Shown: positions 16,805 through 26,336, counted from the stretch's first letter. The stretch is 64,000 bases of DNA from Novosphingobium sp. PC22D (GCF_002556635.1 NZ_MWMO01000013.1:60001-124000), one strand, 5' to 3'. Notes: generated by a model not told the origin, from the sequence alone. Numbers and translations: made by a program.

Positions 16805-18249
16805 AGTCCCGTCTCCAGGCCGGCAGCCTTGAAGGCGCCCCAGTCGCACAGCGCGATCGCCCGGCCCGCGTCGCTCGCCTGCTCGATGGTGCGCAGGAAG
16901 GCAAAGACCTCGTCCTGGCGCTCGGCGCTGAGCAGGCCCGAGGCGTTGTCGGCGAACTTGCTTTCGAGCTGGCTGTCGGTGAGCGGGTTGTCCGGACCGC
17001 CGCGATAGGCCTCGTCCGCCCAGCGTTCGAGCACGCGGCCGTCCTTCAGGCGCACCGCGACGCGCGAGCGGATCTTGTCCCAGCCCATCGCGTCGATCGC
17101 CTCGTCGTGATGAGTCTCGATACGCGCCTGCATCGCCTGGCACGCGGGCGAGGCGACGAATTCGTCGGTGAACTCGTCCTTGCCGCAGCGGCCGCGCAGC
17201 GCGATCGCGGCGAGCAGGAAGGCGAAGGAGAACTTGCCCTCCAGCTCGGTTTTGGCGATGCGAAAGCGGATCGGGCCGAGCACGTTGAAGCCGGCATGGA
17301 GCACGATGCTGTCGATCGCATCCGCCGCGATGCCCTCGTCGCACATCAGGAACAGCAGCGCGTCCATGCTCGGGTGCGTGAGCACGCCGGAGGGATAGGG
17401 CTTGATGCTCACGCCCGGCGTGACCATCGAATAGGGCGCGCCGAAGCGATCGCGAACCAGTTCGGGTTCGCCGCCCGGCCCGGCGATCGTGAGATAGCCC
17501 CACTTGCCGTCGAGCGCCTCGGTGTTCGCCGAAAAGCCTTCGCGCGCGAGCAGCGCGGCGGTGACGCCGTTCTCGGCGGCGCGGCCGACGTGGAAGGGCT
17601 TGGTCATCGTTCCGAAGTTGGCGCGCACGCCCGCCGCGCACGACGCGGCGATACCGATCGCGCGGGCTGTGGCGGCCGCATCGAGGCCAAGCATGCGGCA
17701 AGCGGCGGCGGTCGCGGCGAAGGTCCCGATCGTACCGCTGGTGTGGAAGCCGCGCATGTAGTGCTCGGGGTTGATCGCCTCGGCAATCTTGCAGCCCACC
17801 TCGAAGCCGGTCGCGAAGGCGTCGACGAAGCGGCCGCCGTCCACCGGCGCGCCGGTCTCGGCGGCAACCTGGTCGAGCAGCGCGAGCGAGGCGGCGAGCG
17901 GCGGCACCGTGGGGTGCATCAGCAACCCGTAGGGACGGCCCGGGCCTTCGGCGAGCTGCGTGTCGTCCCAGTCCATCGCGTGGCCCGCGGTCCCGGTCCA
18001 AAGCGCGGCGAGATGCGGCGGCAGCTTCACGTCACCCGCGCCGAGCGGACGGCTGGTTCCGTTGCCGCCGGTCGCCGCGATGTAGCGTGCGAGCGGGGCC
18101 ATGCCGGGCTGCTGGCTGCCGCCGACCATCACGGCGAGGCCGTCGAGAATGCAGCGGCGGGCAAGGCGCAGGTGCTCGCCGCTCGGCACGTCGGGCGCCG
18201 GACGGCAGATGAACGCGACGACGGCGTGGGTAAGCGTGCTTGAGGTCAT
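16801..18249 (-). CDS. MmgE/PrpD family protein
   Basis: 482 residues, the usual family length. The family motif is GHAMDWDDTQ (89-98, with H90, D93, D95, D96). Known members are 2-methylcitrate dehydratase, cis-aconitate decarboxylase and iminodisuccinate epimerase, so a lyase or epimerase acting on a short polycarboxylate is likely. It is followed directly by the SDR gene (4-bp overlap) and preceded with no gap by the isochorismatase hydrolase, so all three are co-transcribed. Confidence 0.87.
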   Translation of the reverse strand: MTSSTLTHAVVAFICRPAPDVPSGEHLRLARRCILDGLAVMVGGSQQPGMAPLARYIAATGGNGTSRPLGAGDVKLPPHLAALWTGTAGHAMDWDDTQLAEGPGRPYGLLMHPTVPPLAASLALLDQVAAETGAPVDGGRFVDAFATGFEVGCKIAEAINPEHYMRGFHTSGTIGTFAATAAACRMLGLDAAATARAIGIAASCAAGVRANFGTMTKPFHVGRAAENGVTAALLAREGFSANTEALDGKWGYLTIAGPGGEPELVRDRFGAPYSMVTPGVSIKPYPSGVLTHPSMDALLFLMCDEGIAADAIDSIVLHAGFNVLGPIRFRIAKTELEGKFSFAFLLAAIALRGRCGKDEFTDEFVASPACQAMQARIETHHDEAIDAMGWDKIRSRVAVRLKDGRVLERWADEAYRGGPDNPLTDSQLESKFADNASGLLSAERQDEVFAFLRTIEQASDAGRAIALCDWGAFKAAGLETGL

Positions 18250-18879
18250 TCAGGAGTTCCAGACGGCCAGGATTTCATCAACGGACGGCGTCGCGCCGAA
18301 GCGGTGGCGCACGTTCTCGAGCGCAGCTTCGTGAAGGCGCTCGTGCCACGACGCGCAGGCCTGGGGCGGAACGAGCACCGCGTAGCCAAGCTCGAAACCG
18401 GCGCGGAACGTGGTCTCGACGCAGACGTTGGTCGACACTCCGGTGACGACGATGGTGCGCACGTCGCGCGCGCGCAGCAGCAGGTCGAGGCTCGTGGCCG
18501 TAAACGCACTGTAGCGGTGCTTGCGGATTTCCAGCTCGCCTTTGACAGGTGCGAGCGCGTCGACGAACTCGGCGCCCTCGCTCCCGGCGATGCACAAGTC
18601 GGGTGCCGAGACGGTGGCGCCGCGGCGTTTCTGCAGCCAGGTGTCGGAATCACTGCCGTGGTCGGGCAAGGTCCAGAATCCGACGTGGGCGACGGTGACC
18701 CCGCTCGCGCGGGCGCCTTCGAGCAGTCTCGCGATCTGCGGCATCGCGCGGTTGGCGGGGCCGAGATCGCGCCCGGCACGTTCGGCGCCGAAGCCGGGTG
18801 TGCAGAAGTCCTTCTGCATGTCGACGATCAGCAGCGCCGTACGCGCGGGGCGGGCCAGTTCGGCCAGGCTGTCCATCAT
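18250..18879 (-). CDS. Isochorismatase-family cysteine amidohydrolase
   Basis: About 209 residues. The D-K-C triad is intact: Asp in LLIVDMQKDF, Lys in EIRKHRYSAF and Cys in VTGVSTNVCVETT. Family members hydrolyse N-carbamoylsarcosine, ureidoacrylate, nicotinamide, maleamate and similar amides. I start at the ATG-ATG at 18879/18876, just before the conserved fold; a GTG at 18969 would add a disordered 30-residue extension. It is the first gene of the - operon with MmgE/PrpD, SDR and NodB-fold genes, whose stop/start junction has no spacer. Confidence 0.87.
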   Translation of the reverse strand: MMDSLAELARPARTALLIVDMQKDFCTPGFGAERAGRDLGPANRAMPQIARLLEGARASGVTVAHVGFWTLPDHGSDSDTWLQKRRGATVSAPDLCIAGSEGAEFVDALAPVKGELEIRKHRYSAFTATSLDLLLRARDVRTIVVTGVSTNVCVETTFRAGFELGYAVLVPPQACASWHERLHEAALENVRHRFGATPSVDEILAVWNS

Positions 18880-19068
18880 CTCGCGAATGGGCTGCTCCTC
18901 TTCGTTTTCCGGCAGGCTGTGCGACGAGTCATAGGATGTGGCAGGCCGGGCTCCGTGTGGGCTGTGCACCGGTATTCACTAGGTGGTCAGCGCCTCGCGG
19001 CGGGACTGATGCCCCGCCGGGCTTCAGCCTAGCGGCAAGGGATCGGACGCGCTGAGGAGAAGCAGAGG
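18880..19068. promoter_or_regulatory. Divergent promoter region, isochorismatase operon / CoA-transferase
   Basis: 189 bp between divergent starts. No distinct operator is visible. The RBS gaggagaagcagagg lies before the CoA-transferase ATG. Confidence 0.35.
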
Positions 19069-20193
19069 ATGGCCACGCTTTCGGGAATCACCGTGGTTTC
19101 GCTGGAGCAGGCGGTGGCGGCGCCCTTGTGCACGGCAAGGCTCGCCGATTCCGGCGCGCGCGTGATCAAGATCGAGCGTCCCGAAGGCGACTTCGCGCGC
19201 GGTTACGATCATGTCGTGCAAGGTGAGAGCGCCTATTTCGTGTGGCTCAATCGCGGCAAGCAGTCGTGCGTCGCCAATCTCAAGGACGAGGCCGATCTCG
19301 CGCTGGTCAGGGCAATGATCGCGCGCGCAGACGTCTTCGTGCAGAACCTCGCGCCGGGCGCGATCGACCGGCTGGGCCTGTCGATCGGGAGCCTGCGCGC
19401 GCGGCACCGGCGGCTGATCTGCTGCTCGATTTCGGGCTTCGGCGAGGAGGGGCCCTATCGCGACGCCAAGGCCTACGACCTTCTGGTGCAGGCCGAGACG
19501 GGGCTGGCCTCGATCACCGGCACGCCCGAAGCGCCGGGCCGGGTCGGCGTCTCGATCGCGGACATCGCCTGCGGCACCAATGCCTACGCCGCGATCCTCG
19601 ATGCTCTGCTCGCTCGCGAACGGACCGGCGAGGGCTCGACCCTTGCCGTCTCGCTGTTCGACAGCCTCGCCGAGTGGATGGCCGTGCCGCTGTTGCACCA
19701 CGACTATGGCGGCAAGGCGCCCTCGCGCGTGGGCATGGCGCATCCCTCGATCGCGCCGTACGGGACCTATCGCTGTGGTGACGGCACCGCGATCGTCGTC
19801 GCCGTCCAGAACGAGCGCGAATGGGCGAGCTTTTGCGCGCGGGTCCTGTGTGATGAGACGCTGGCCACGCGTCCGGAGTTTTCGAGCAATTCGTCGCGCT
19901 GCGCGAACCGGGTAATGCTCGACAAGGCGATCGGCGCCGCGCTTGCCCCGATCGACGGCGCCGAGTTCGCGCGGCGGCTCGACGCGGCACGCATCGCCCA
20001 CGGCCGATTGAACGGCGTTGACGGCTTGTCGAGCCATCCGCAGTTGCGCCGGGTCGAGGTCGATACGCCCGGCGGCGCGGCGGTCATTCCCGCGCCGCCG
20101 GCGGTGCGCAACGGTGACAGCCGGCCCACCTTGGGCCCCGTCCCGGCGATCGGCGCGGACACTGCCGCGCTGCGCGAGGAATTTGGAAGCTGA
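19069..20193 (+). CDS. Family III (CaiB/BaiF) CoA-transferase
   Basis: 374 residues with the class III fold. The N-terminal segment reads VVSLEQAVAAPLCTARLADSG and RVIKIERPEGD; NLAPGAIDRLGL follows. The catalytic Asp is in KAYDLLVQAETG (about residue 146), equivalent to Asp169 of formyl-CoA transferase. It should move CoA between carboxylic acids. An acyl-CoA dehydrogenase gene converges on it 12 bp away, which supports an acyl-CoA branch. A second family III enzyme is at 38748. Confidence 0.9.
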   Translation: MATLSGITVVSLEQAVAAPLCTARLADSGARVIKIERPEGDFARGYDHVVQGESAYFVWLNRGKQSCVANLKDEADLALVRAMIARADVFVQNLAPGAIDRLGLSIGSLRARHRRLICCSISGFGEEGPYRDAKAYDLLVQAETGLASITGTPEAPGRVGVSIADIACGTNAYAAILDALLARERTGEGSTLAVSLFDSLAEWMAVPLLHHDYGGKAPSRVGMAHPSIAPYGTYRCGDGTAIVVAVQNEREWASFCARVLCDETLATRPEFSSNSSRCANRVMLDKAIGAALAPIDGAEFARRLDAARIAHGRLNGVDGLSSHPQLRRVEVDTPGGAAVIPAPPAVRNGDSRPTLGPVPAIGADTAALREEFGS

Positions 20194-20205
20194 GAGGCGA
20201 ACCGC

Positions 20206-21375
20206 TCAGAACGAGCGCGGCATGCCCAGAACGTGCTCGCCGATATAGGACAGCACGAGGTTCGCGCTGATCGGCGCGACCTGGTAGAGGCGGGTCTCGC
20301 GGAACTTGCGTTCGATGTCGTATTCGCAGGCGAAGCCGAAGCCGCCGTAGGTCTGCATGCAGGCGTTGGCCGCTTCCCACGAGGCCTTGGCCGCAAGGTG
20401 CTTGGCCATGTTCGCCTCGGCGCCGCAAGGCTTGTGCGCGTCGAACAGGTCGCAGGCGCGGAAACGCATGAGATCGGCCGCGCGCACTTCCATGTAGCTT
20501 TCCGCGATCGGAAACTGGACGCCCTGGTTCTGGCCGATCGGCCGCCCGAAGACGACGCGCTCGCCCGCATAGGCCGCGGCGCGATCGACGAACCAGTAGC
20601 CGTCGCCGATGCATTCCGCCGCGATCAGCGTGCGTTCGGCGTTGAGACCGTCGAGGATGTACTTGAAGCCCTTGCCTTCCTCGCCGATCAGATTCTCGGC
20701 GGGGATTTCGAGATCCTCGAAGAACAGCTCGTTGGTCTCATGGTTGACCATGTTGGCGATCGGCTGGACGGTCAGGGCGCCGCTCGCGATCGCCGCTTTC
20801 ACGTCGACGATGAAGATCGACAGGCCTTCGCTGCGCTTCTTCACTTCGGCAAGCGGCGTGGTGCGCGCAAGCAGGATCATCAGATCGGTATGCTGCACCC
20901 GGCTGATCCAGACCTTCTGACCGTTGACGACATAGCGCTCGCCCTTGCGCACGGCGGTCGTCTTGAGCTTGGTGGTGTCGGTGCCGGTGGTCGGCTCGGT
21001 CACCGCCATCGATTGCAGGCGCAGCTCGCCCGAGGCGATCCTTGGCAGGTAGTCGCGCTTCTGCGCCTCCGAGCCGTGCCGCACGAGCGTGCCCATGTTG
21101 TACATCTGCCCGTGGCACGCGCCGGCATTGCCGCCGCCGCGGTTGATCTCTTCCATGATCACCGAAGCCTCGGCGAGGCCCAGGCCCGAGCCGCCGTACT
21201 GCTCGGGAATCAGCGCCGCGAGCCAGCCGTCGCGGACCAGCGCGTCGACGAATTCCTCGGGATAGCCGCGCGCCGCGTCCACCTTGCGGAAGTATTCGTC
21301 GGAGAACTGCCCGACCAGCGCCCGCACCGCTTCCCGAATCGGCAGGTGGGGATCGTCCTGTTCGAGCGGTACCAT
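20206..21375 (-). CDS. Acyl-CoA dehydrogenase
   Basis: 389 residues with the three ACAD domains: helical N-terminus (about 1-120), beta domain (QSMAVTEPTTGTD; NGQKVWISR) and C-terminal helices ending in QTYGGFGFACEYDIERKFRETRLYQ. The MCAD-type catalytic Glu position reads LYQVAP, with Gln365, while Glu247 in GLNAERTL sits where isovaleryl-CoA dehydrogenase places its base. A branched short-chain substrate is therefore plausible. Start ATG at 21375 has GAGG about 9 bases upstream. It is divergent from the FAD monooxygenase at 21568. Confidence 0.9.
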   Translation of the reverse strand: MVPLEQDDPHLPIREAVRALVGQFSDEYFRKVDAARGYPEEFVDALVRDGWLAALIPEQYGGSGLGLAEASVIMEEINRGGGNAGACHGQMYNMGTLVRHGSEAQKRDYLPRIASGELRLQSMAVTEPTTGTDTTKLKTTAVRKGERYVVNGQKVWISRVQHTDLMILLARTTPLAEVKKRSEGLSIFIVDVKAAIASGALTVQPIANMVNHETNELFFEDLEIPAENLIGEEGKGFKYILDGLNAERTLIAAECIGDGYWFVDRAAAYAGERVVFGRPIGQNQGVQFPIAESYMEVRAADLMRFRACDLFDAHKPCGAEANMAKHLAAKASWEAANACMQTYGGFGFACEYDIERKFRETRLYQVAPISANLVLSYIGEHVLGMPRSF

Positions 21376-21567
21376 GATCTCAAGCCTCGCTTTTCGTCCG
21401 TTCGTCTCAGTGACGGCTCGATCGTGCACTTGCCAGCCCCTTGGCGCGTCAGACAGGTCGCGCGATCGCATGTCCACGAGGCGAACATTGCAACTTCCGG
21501 AATGCCGCGTTTCAAGCGAGTCTGGCCTAGCAACGGGGTGACAGCCAACTTCGGGAAAGAGACCGCC
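21376..21567. promoter_or_regulatory. Divergent promoter region, acyl-CoA dehydrogenase / FAD monooxygenase
   Basis: 192 bp between two divergent starts. No clear repeat was found. Confidence 0.35.
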
Positions 21568-22725
21568 ATGGAAAACGTGATCATTGCAGGCGGCGGCATC
21601 GCCGGCCTCAGCGCCGCGCTCGCGCTGCTGCAGAAGGGCGTGAAGGTACGCCTCTACGAGCAGGCGAAGGAGTTCGCCGAAGTCGGGGCCGGGATCACGC
21701 TGTCGCAGCCGGCCAGTCGCGGCCTGTTCTCGCTCGGGCTGCAGGACGTGATCGAAAAGGCGGCCGACATTCCCGCGCGCGCGGGTGCGGTCGATTTCGA
21801 GACCGGCGAGCCCGAGGAGGGTCCCGATCTCATGCAGACCGCGCGCGAGGCGGGAGAGATTCCCTATTACTACCAGATCCACCGCGCCGACCTTCACGAG
21901 ATCCTGGCCGATGCGGTGCGGGCCGCGGACAGCGAGTGCATCACGCTCGGCAAGGCGGTGGTCGATCTCGCGCAGGATGCCGAGGGCGTCACCGTCACCT
22001 TCCAGGACGGCAGCGAGGCGCGCGGCGACGTGTTGCTCGGAGCCGACGGCATCAATTCGCGCGTGCGCGCACTGCTGTTCGGTGAGGAAAACCCGCGCTT
22101 CACCGGCCAGGTCGCCTATCGCTTCCTCGTGCCCGTGGCCGATGTCGCAGACTATCTCGGCCACGGCGCCTCGGTGAAGTACACGGGGCAGGGCAAGACG
22201 CTGCTGCGCTACATCATCCGCCACGGCACGCTGGTGAACGGCGTCGGGTTCGTGCCGACCGATTCGTGGACGGAAGAAGGCTGGTCGACTCCGGTCGAGC
22301 ACGAGGAACTGCTCGAGAAGTTCGCCGGCGCCAACCCGGAACTAGAGGAACTGCTGAAGCGGGCGCCGATCGACGGCACGCGCAAGTGGGCGCTGTTCGA
22401 TCGCGATCCGATCGAGCGGTGGGTCGTCGGGCGCGTCGCGCTGCTCGGCGACGGCGCGCATCCGATGCTGCCGTTCCTCGGGCTGGGCGCGGCGATGGGC
22501 ATCGAGGACGCGGTCGTGCTCGGCCGTGCGCTCACCAGCGGCAAGCCCCTGGAAGAAGCGCTGGCGATCTACGAGGCGACGCGCAAGGACCGGGCGAACG
22601 GCGTGCTGCTGCAATCGCGCGCGCAGGGCCTTGCCGATCAGTCGGGTGGCGTCGCCACGGCGCGGCCGCTCGATCATCAGCAGCTCATGGCCTACGATCC
22701 CGCCTCGGTGCCGCTCGCGGCCTGA
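21568..22725 (+). CDS. FAD-dependent monooxygenase (salicylate / 3-hydroxybenzoate hydroxylase-like)
   Basis: 385 residues of a class A flavin monooxygenase: VIIAGGGIAGLSAALALL (4-21), IHRADLHEIL, LLGADGINSRVR (DG motif) and VALLGDGAHPMLPFLGLGAAM (GD motif). The last motif resembles salicylate 1-hydroxylase and 3-hydroxybenzoate 6-hydroxylase more than the PHBH/MhpA-type proteins at 8512 and 34431. ATG at 21568 has a GGGAAAGAG purine stretch upstream. It appears to be a single-gene unit divergent from the acyl-CoA dehydrogenase. Confidence 0.88.
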   Translation: MENVIIAGGGIAGLSAALALLQKGVKVRLYEQAKEFAEVGAGITLSQPASRGLFSLGLQDVIEKAADIPARAGAVDFETGEPEEGPDLMQTAREAGEIPYYYQIHRADLHEILADAVRAADSECITLGKAVVDLAQDAEGVTVTFQDGSEARGDVLLGADGINSRVRALLFGEENPRFTGQVAYRFLVPVADVADYLGHGASVKYTGQGKTLLRYIIRHGTLVNGVGFVPTDSWTEEGWSTPVEHEELLEKFAGANPELEELLKRAPIDGTRKWALFDRDPIERWVVGRVALLGDGAHPMLPFLGLGAAMGIEDAVVLGRALTSGKPLEEALAIYEATRKDRANGVLLQSRAQGLADQSGGVATARPLDHQQLMAYDPASVPLAA

Positions 22726-22733
22726 GCGCGCCT

Positions 22734-22775
22734 CGAGGGGCGGCGGTTTCGAGGTCGTCGGGACCGCGCCCCTCG
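22734..22775. terminator. Possible bidirectional hairpin between convergent genes
   Basis: A 9-bp inverted repeat (cgaggggcg / cgcccctcg) with a 24-nt loop lies just after the FAD monooxygenase, in the 167-bp gap before the convergent flavoprotein gene. No T-run is present, so function is uncertain. Confidence 0.3.
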
Positions 22776-22892
22776 GGCAACCGGTTGACGATCGCAAGGA
22801 CGCCGGGAGCGGGAAACCGCGGGGGTCGATCATATCCCGCGCACGGAGCGTGGCCGATGCCGCACCGGCCCCCTGTCGGGCCTTCGCGGCGC

Positions 22893-24290
22893 TTATGCCA
22901 GCACGGTGCGGCCGAGGCGGCGCCCAAAGGTGATCGCCGATGAGACGATCGACCCGCTCAGAAAGCCCAGTCCCAGAAACCCGATGCCGATCGCCTCGCC
23001 CGCGGCATGAAGCCCCTCGATCCGCGATCCGTCCGCGCGCAGCGCGGCGAGGCTTTCGTCGACGCGGATGCCGGGGTAGGAACTGATGGCGTAGCCGTAG
23101 TGGCGCACCGCGTAGAAGGGCGGCTTTTCGATCGGCGCGGGCAGGTGTTCGCGTTCGAACATGTCGCTGCCGACCGCCTGGCCCTGGTTGTAGAAGCGGA
23201 TCGAGCGCGCCAGCGGATCGGCAGGCACGCCCATCGCTGCCGCGAGTTCGGCGATCGAGTCGGCCCGCACGTAGTCGCTATCGGGGCCGGAGAACTTTTC
23301 TTCCACCGTCTCGGGCGGGAACTTCAGAAGCGGCGGCGAGGCCCAGCGCACGCCTTCGTCGTAGACGACCCAGAAGCCCCAGTCGGTCTGGCGCTGCACG
23401 GCGCGCTCGCGGGCGAAGATGTGCGTCTCGTCCTCGCGCATGAAGCGTTCGCCTTCGAGATTGACGTAGATTTCCCAGGGCTGGCGTATCGCGGGCAGGA
23501 TCGTCGAGTGAATCCAGGCCGAAGGCGGTCCGCCGATGTCGCGCACCGCGCCGAAGTTGGGCAGCACATAGTCGTCGAACCAGGTCGTCCCGCCGATCGC
23601 GCGGACCGCGTCGATACCGTCGCCGACCACCGTGGGCAGTCCGTAGCGCAGCGGGCTGAAGCCGTAGAAGTCGCGCCATTTCGCATCGCTGCCGCTGAAG
23701 CCCCCGGCGGTGACGATCACCGCGTCGCCGCCAAGTTCGATTTCGGTGCCCGCGCGTTGCGCGCGAATGCCCGTCACCCGGCCGTCATGCGTGAGGAACC
23801 CGGTGCAGCGGGTGCCGGTCATGATCTCGATCCGCGCGCCGTTCGCGGCGGCCTGGTCGAGCGCGTCGCGATAGGCGGCGATCACGCCGAGGCCGAGGCC
23901 GGAGCTGCGGTAGGTGCGCGGCACCGCGTAAAGGTCGTGTTCGGGCGCGAAGACCGCGGTGTCAGGATCGCTGCGCCAGCCGATCGAAAGCAGCCATTCG
24001 ATCGTCTCGGGCGCCTCGTCGACCCAGCGCCGCACGAGCGGCGCGAAGCCGGTGCCGTGGTTGATGCGCTGATAGTCGGCGAAGTGGCCGTCGGGCGAAT
24101 CCGCGATCGCGTTGCGCTGCTGGATCGATGTGCCCGCGGCGCTGATCGAGGCGGTCGACAAGTGCAGCGTGCCGCCGATGTCGTCGGCCGCCTCGACCAG
24201 GGCGACGCGCAGCCCGCGCTTCGCCGCTTCAAGCGCGGCGGGAATGCCGGCGGTTCCGGCGCCGACGACGATGACGTCATGGTTCTGCAT
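22893..24290 (-). CDS. FAD-binding dehydrogenase/reductase of the fumarate reductase / KstD group
   Basis: 465 residues. The N-terminal FAD motif is VIVVGAGTAGIPAALEAAKRG (the run begins near residue 6). A capping domain follows, and the C-terminal FAD segment GLHAAGEAIGIGFLGLGFLSG is typical of FRD/ketosteroid-dehydrogenase flavoproteins. It probably reduces or desaturates a C=C bond next to a carbonyl. Start ATG is at 24290. It is the last gene of a - group with the alpha/beta-hydrolase (55-bp gap) and aldo/keto reductase. Confidence 0.82.
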   Translation of the reverse strand: MQNHDVIVVGAGTAGIPAALEAAKRGLRVALVEAADDIGGTLHLSTASISAAGTSIQQRNAIADSPDGHFADYQRINHGTGFAPLVRRWVDEAPETIEWLLSIGWRSDPDTAVFAPEHDLYAVPRTYRSSGLGLGVIAAYRDALDQAAANGARIEIMTGTRCTGFLTHDGRVTGIRAQRAGTEIELGGDAVIVTAGGFSGSDAKWRDFYGFSPLRYGLPTVVGDGIDAVRAIGGTTWFDDYVLPNFGAVRDIGGPPSAWIHSTILPAIRQPWEIYVNLEGERFMREDETHIFARERAVQRQTDWGFWVVYDEGVRWASPPLLKFPPETVEEKFSGPDSDYVRADSIAELAAAMGVPADPLARSIRFYNQGQAVGSDMFEREHLPAPIEKPPFYAVRHYGYAISSYPGIRVDESLAALRADGSRIEGLHAAGEAIGIGFLGLGFLSGSIVSSAITFGRRLGRTVLA

Positions 24291-24345
24291 CAAGGGTCCG
24301 CTCGTCAACGATTGGCCGTTTGGCATCTGGCAGCGCTGCCGTCGG

Positions 24346-25188
24346 TCAGGCGGCGGCCTGGTCCAGGAAGCCGCTGCCCAGCCGGGCGATGTCGTCCGGT
24401 GTGGTGCCATCGGCATGGAGCACGACCCGCGTTTGCGGCATGAGCGCCCGAACCTCGTCGAGCGAATGCCGCAGCGGGTCCCACGATTGGCAGGTGACCA
24501 GCGCCGGGTGCGCGATGCGCGCGATCGCGGCCGGCACGTCGTAGGAAAACGCGGCGCGATAGGCGAGGTGATAGGTCCCGATCGCCTTCATCACGTCGAC
24601 CAGCATCGGATGGATGAAGCCCGGCGGCGGCAGGCCGCGGTCGGTTCGATGCTCCGCATCGCGCTTGAAGTAGGGGTAGAACAGCATCATGTCGCGGCAG
24701 AACTGGTAGGCCCACTGCACATAGCCGCCGTGCTCGTCGAGTTCGATCTCGGGCGCGTAGTTCGCCAGCATTTCCTCGCGCCCGGCTTCGTCGAGCACCA
24801 TCACGCCGTCGAGCACGAGCCTGCGCACCCGGTCGGGGTGATGGGCCGAAAGCTCCATCGCGATCAGCGCACCGGTATGCGTGCCGTAGAAGTCCACGCG
24901 TTCTATCCCGAGCGCGTCGAGTACGCGCACAACGCAGTCGGCGTAGTAGGCGATGCCCGTGCCGTCCTTGGCGGGCGGATCGGAATCGCCGTTGCCAAGC
25001 ATGTCGGGCGCGATCACGCGGCGCGTCTCGCCGAAGGCGGCGATCAGCGGCTCGAGCCCGCGCGAGCTGCCGGGGCCGGCGTGCGCCATGTAGAGCGGCA
25101 CGCCGCTGTCCTGCTGCCCCTCGCAATGGCGATAATGGACGAGGCCTTCGGCGATGCGGACGAAGGCGCGGTCGACGAGCGTGGTCAT
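24346..25188 (-). CDS. Alpha/beta-hydrolase-fold protein with His at the nucleophile elbow
   Basis: 280 residues. An oxyanion-type AHAGPGSSRG segment (35-44) is followed by DMLGNGDSD and the elbow DFYGTHTGALIAM (99-111), so His104 occupies the nucleophile position in G-T-H-T-G. The C-terminal acid/His region reads SWDPLRHS and LHADGTTPDD, without a convincing catalytic His. Its start overlaps the aldo/keto reductase stop by 4 bp (ATGA), so the two are translationally coupled. Chemistry unknown. Confidence 0.82.
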   Translation of the reverse strand: MTTLVDRAFVRIAEGLVHYRHCEGQQDSGVPLYMAHAGPGSSRGLEPLIAAFGETRRVIAPDMLGNGDSDPPAKDGTGIAYYADCVVRVLDALGIERVDFYGTHTGALIAMELSAHHPDRVRRLVLDGVMVLDEAGREEMLANYAPEIELDEHGGYVQWAYQFCRDMMLFYPYFKRDAEHRTDRGLPPPGFIHPMLVDVMKAIGTYHLAYRAAFSYDVPAAIARIAHPALVTCQSWDPLRHSLDEVRALMPQTRVVLHADGTTPDDIARLGSGFLDQAAA

Positions 25189-26153
25189 TCGGTGGGCTCC
25201 GTGATGGCGTCCAGCGCGGCGACGTGCTCATCCTCGAGGACGAGATCCGCGGCCGGAAGATTGTCGTCGAGCTGCTGCTCGCGGCTGATGCCGAACAGCA
25301 CCGAGGCCACCGCCGGGCGCTGCATCGTCCACGCCAGCGCGATGTGCGAGGGCGCGACGCCGTATTGCCTGGCGAGATCGCGCAGCAGGTCGACCACGTC
25401 GTGGCCGTGCTCGATCTCGAACTTGGGCGAGATGTTGAAGGTCGCGCGGCGCGTTCCCGGCGGCGCTTCCTTGCCGCGCTCGTACTTGCCGCTGAGAAAG
25501 CCACCGGCGAGCGCGCTGTAGACGACGATGCCGAGACCCGTCTGTCTGGCGAGCGGGATCAGTTCGCGCTCCACCTGGCGGCCGAGCAGCGAGTAGTAGA
25601 CCTGGTTGGCCGCGATCGGCGCATGGCCCATGCGTTCATTGATGCCTTGCATCCGCGCCGTCATCCATGCCGGCCAGTTCGAGACCGCGACGTAGCGGAC
25701 CTTGCCGCTCGTAACGAGATGCTCGAAGGCGCGCGCGGTCTCTTCCAGCTGGGCTTCCGGATCGATCTGGTGGGCGTAGTAGACGTCGATCCAGTCGGTG
25801 CCGAGCCGTTTCAGGCTCTTCTCGCACTCGCGGATCACGTGCCGCGCCGACAGTCCCTTGTCGAGCGTCGAGGGGCCGACCGGCAATCCGCACTTGGTGG
25901 CGAGCACGATGTCGCCGCGCCGGTCGCCCAGCGCCTTGCCGAGCAGTTCTTCCGACTGGCCGTTCACGTACTTGTTCGAGGTATCGAACATGGTGATGCC
26001 GGCATCCATCGCCTTGCCGACGACGCGCGTCGCGGTTTCCAGGTCGATGTTCTTGACGAGGCCGGGCAGCGTTTCGCCCACGCCGAGCGAACCGGCGCCA
26101 AATCCCAGCCGCGATACGACGAGTCCCGTTCCGCCCAGTCTAGCGTAGCGCAC
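25185..26153 (-). CDS. Aldo/keto reductase
   Basis: 322 residues of the AKR TIM-barrel. The catalytic tetrad is visible: Asp57 and Tyr62 (FDTSNKYVNG), Lys87 (LATKCG) and His128 (YYAHQID). C-terminal cofactor residues lie near VASVLFGISREQQLDDN. It would reduce an aldehyde or ketone with NADPH. Start is GTG at 26153, with an AAGGAG site about 8 bases upstream. First gene of the AKR / alpha/beta-hydrolase / flavoprotein group and divergent from the MFS gene. Confidence 0.9.
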   Translation of the reverse strand: MRYARLGGTGLVVSRLGFGAGSLGVGETLPGLVKNIDLETATRVVGKAMDAGITMFDTSNKYVNGQSEELLGKALGDRRGDIVLATKCGLPVGPSTLDKGLSARHVIRECEKSLKRLGTDWIDVYYAHQIDPEAQLEETARAFEHLVTSGKVRYVAVSNWPAWMTARMQGINERMGHAPIAANQVYYSLLGRQVERELIPLARQTGLGIVVYSALAGGFLSGKYERGKEAPPGTRRATFNISPKFEIEHGHDVVDLLRDLARQYGVAPSHIALAWTMQRPAVASVLFGISREQQLDDNLPAADLVLEDEHVAALDAITEPTE

Positions 26154-26336
26154 CTTGCAGCTCCTTCATGATTTCCTGCCTCCCTCGGTGGAGGCGATCG
26201 GCCGGACCCTATCGTCCCGATCGCGGCGCGCGCGGGGCTCGTCCGCGGTCTGCTCACCACGCGATCAACCGTGGCGAACGGTGCGGGGTGTAACCCGCCT
26301 GTCCCTATCCTCGTCCGCGACGTCACCGGAGGCCAG
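26154..26336. promoter_or_regulatory. Divergent promoter region, AKR operon / MFS
   Basis: 183 bp between divergent genes, with good RBSs at both ends (aaggag on the - strand, ccggaggcc on the + strand). No operator repeat is apparent. Confidence 0.4.

Noticed and set aside
16031..18001. One continuous - frame across the SDR gene and much of MmgE/PrpD
   Set aside because: The upstream part is an out-of-frame reading of MmgE/PrpD. The SDR starts at the GTG at 16804, overlapping the MmgE/PrpD stop.
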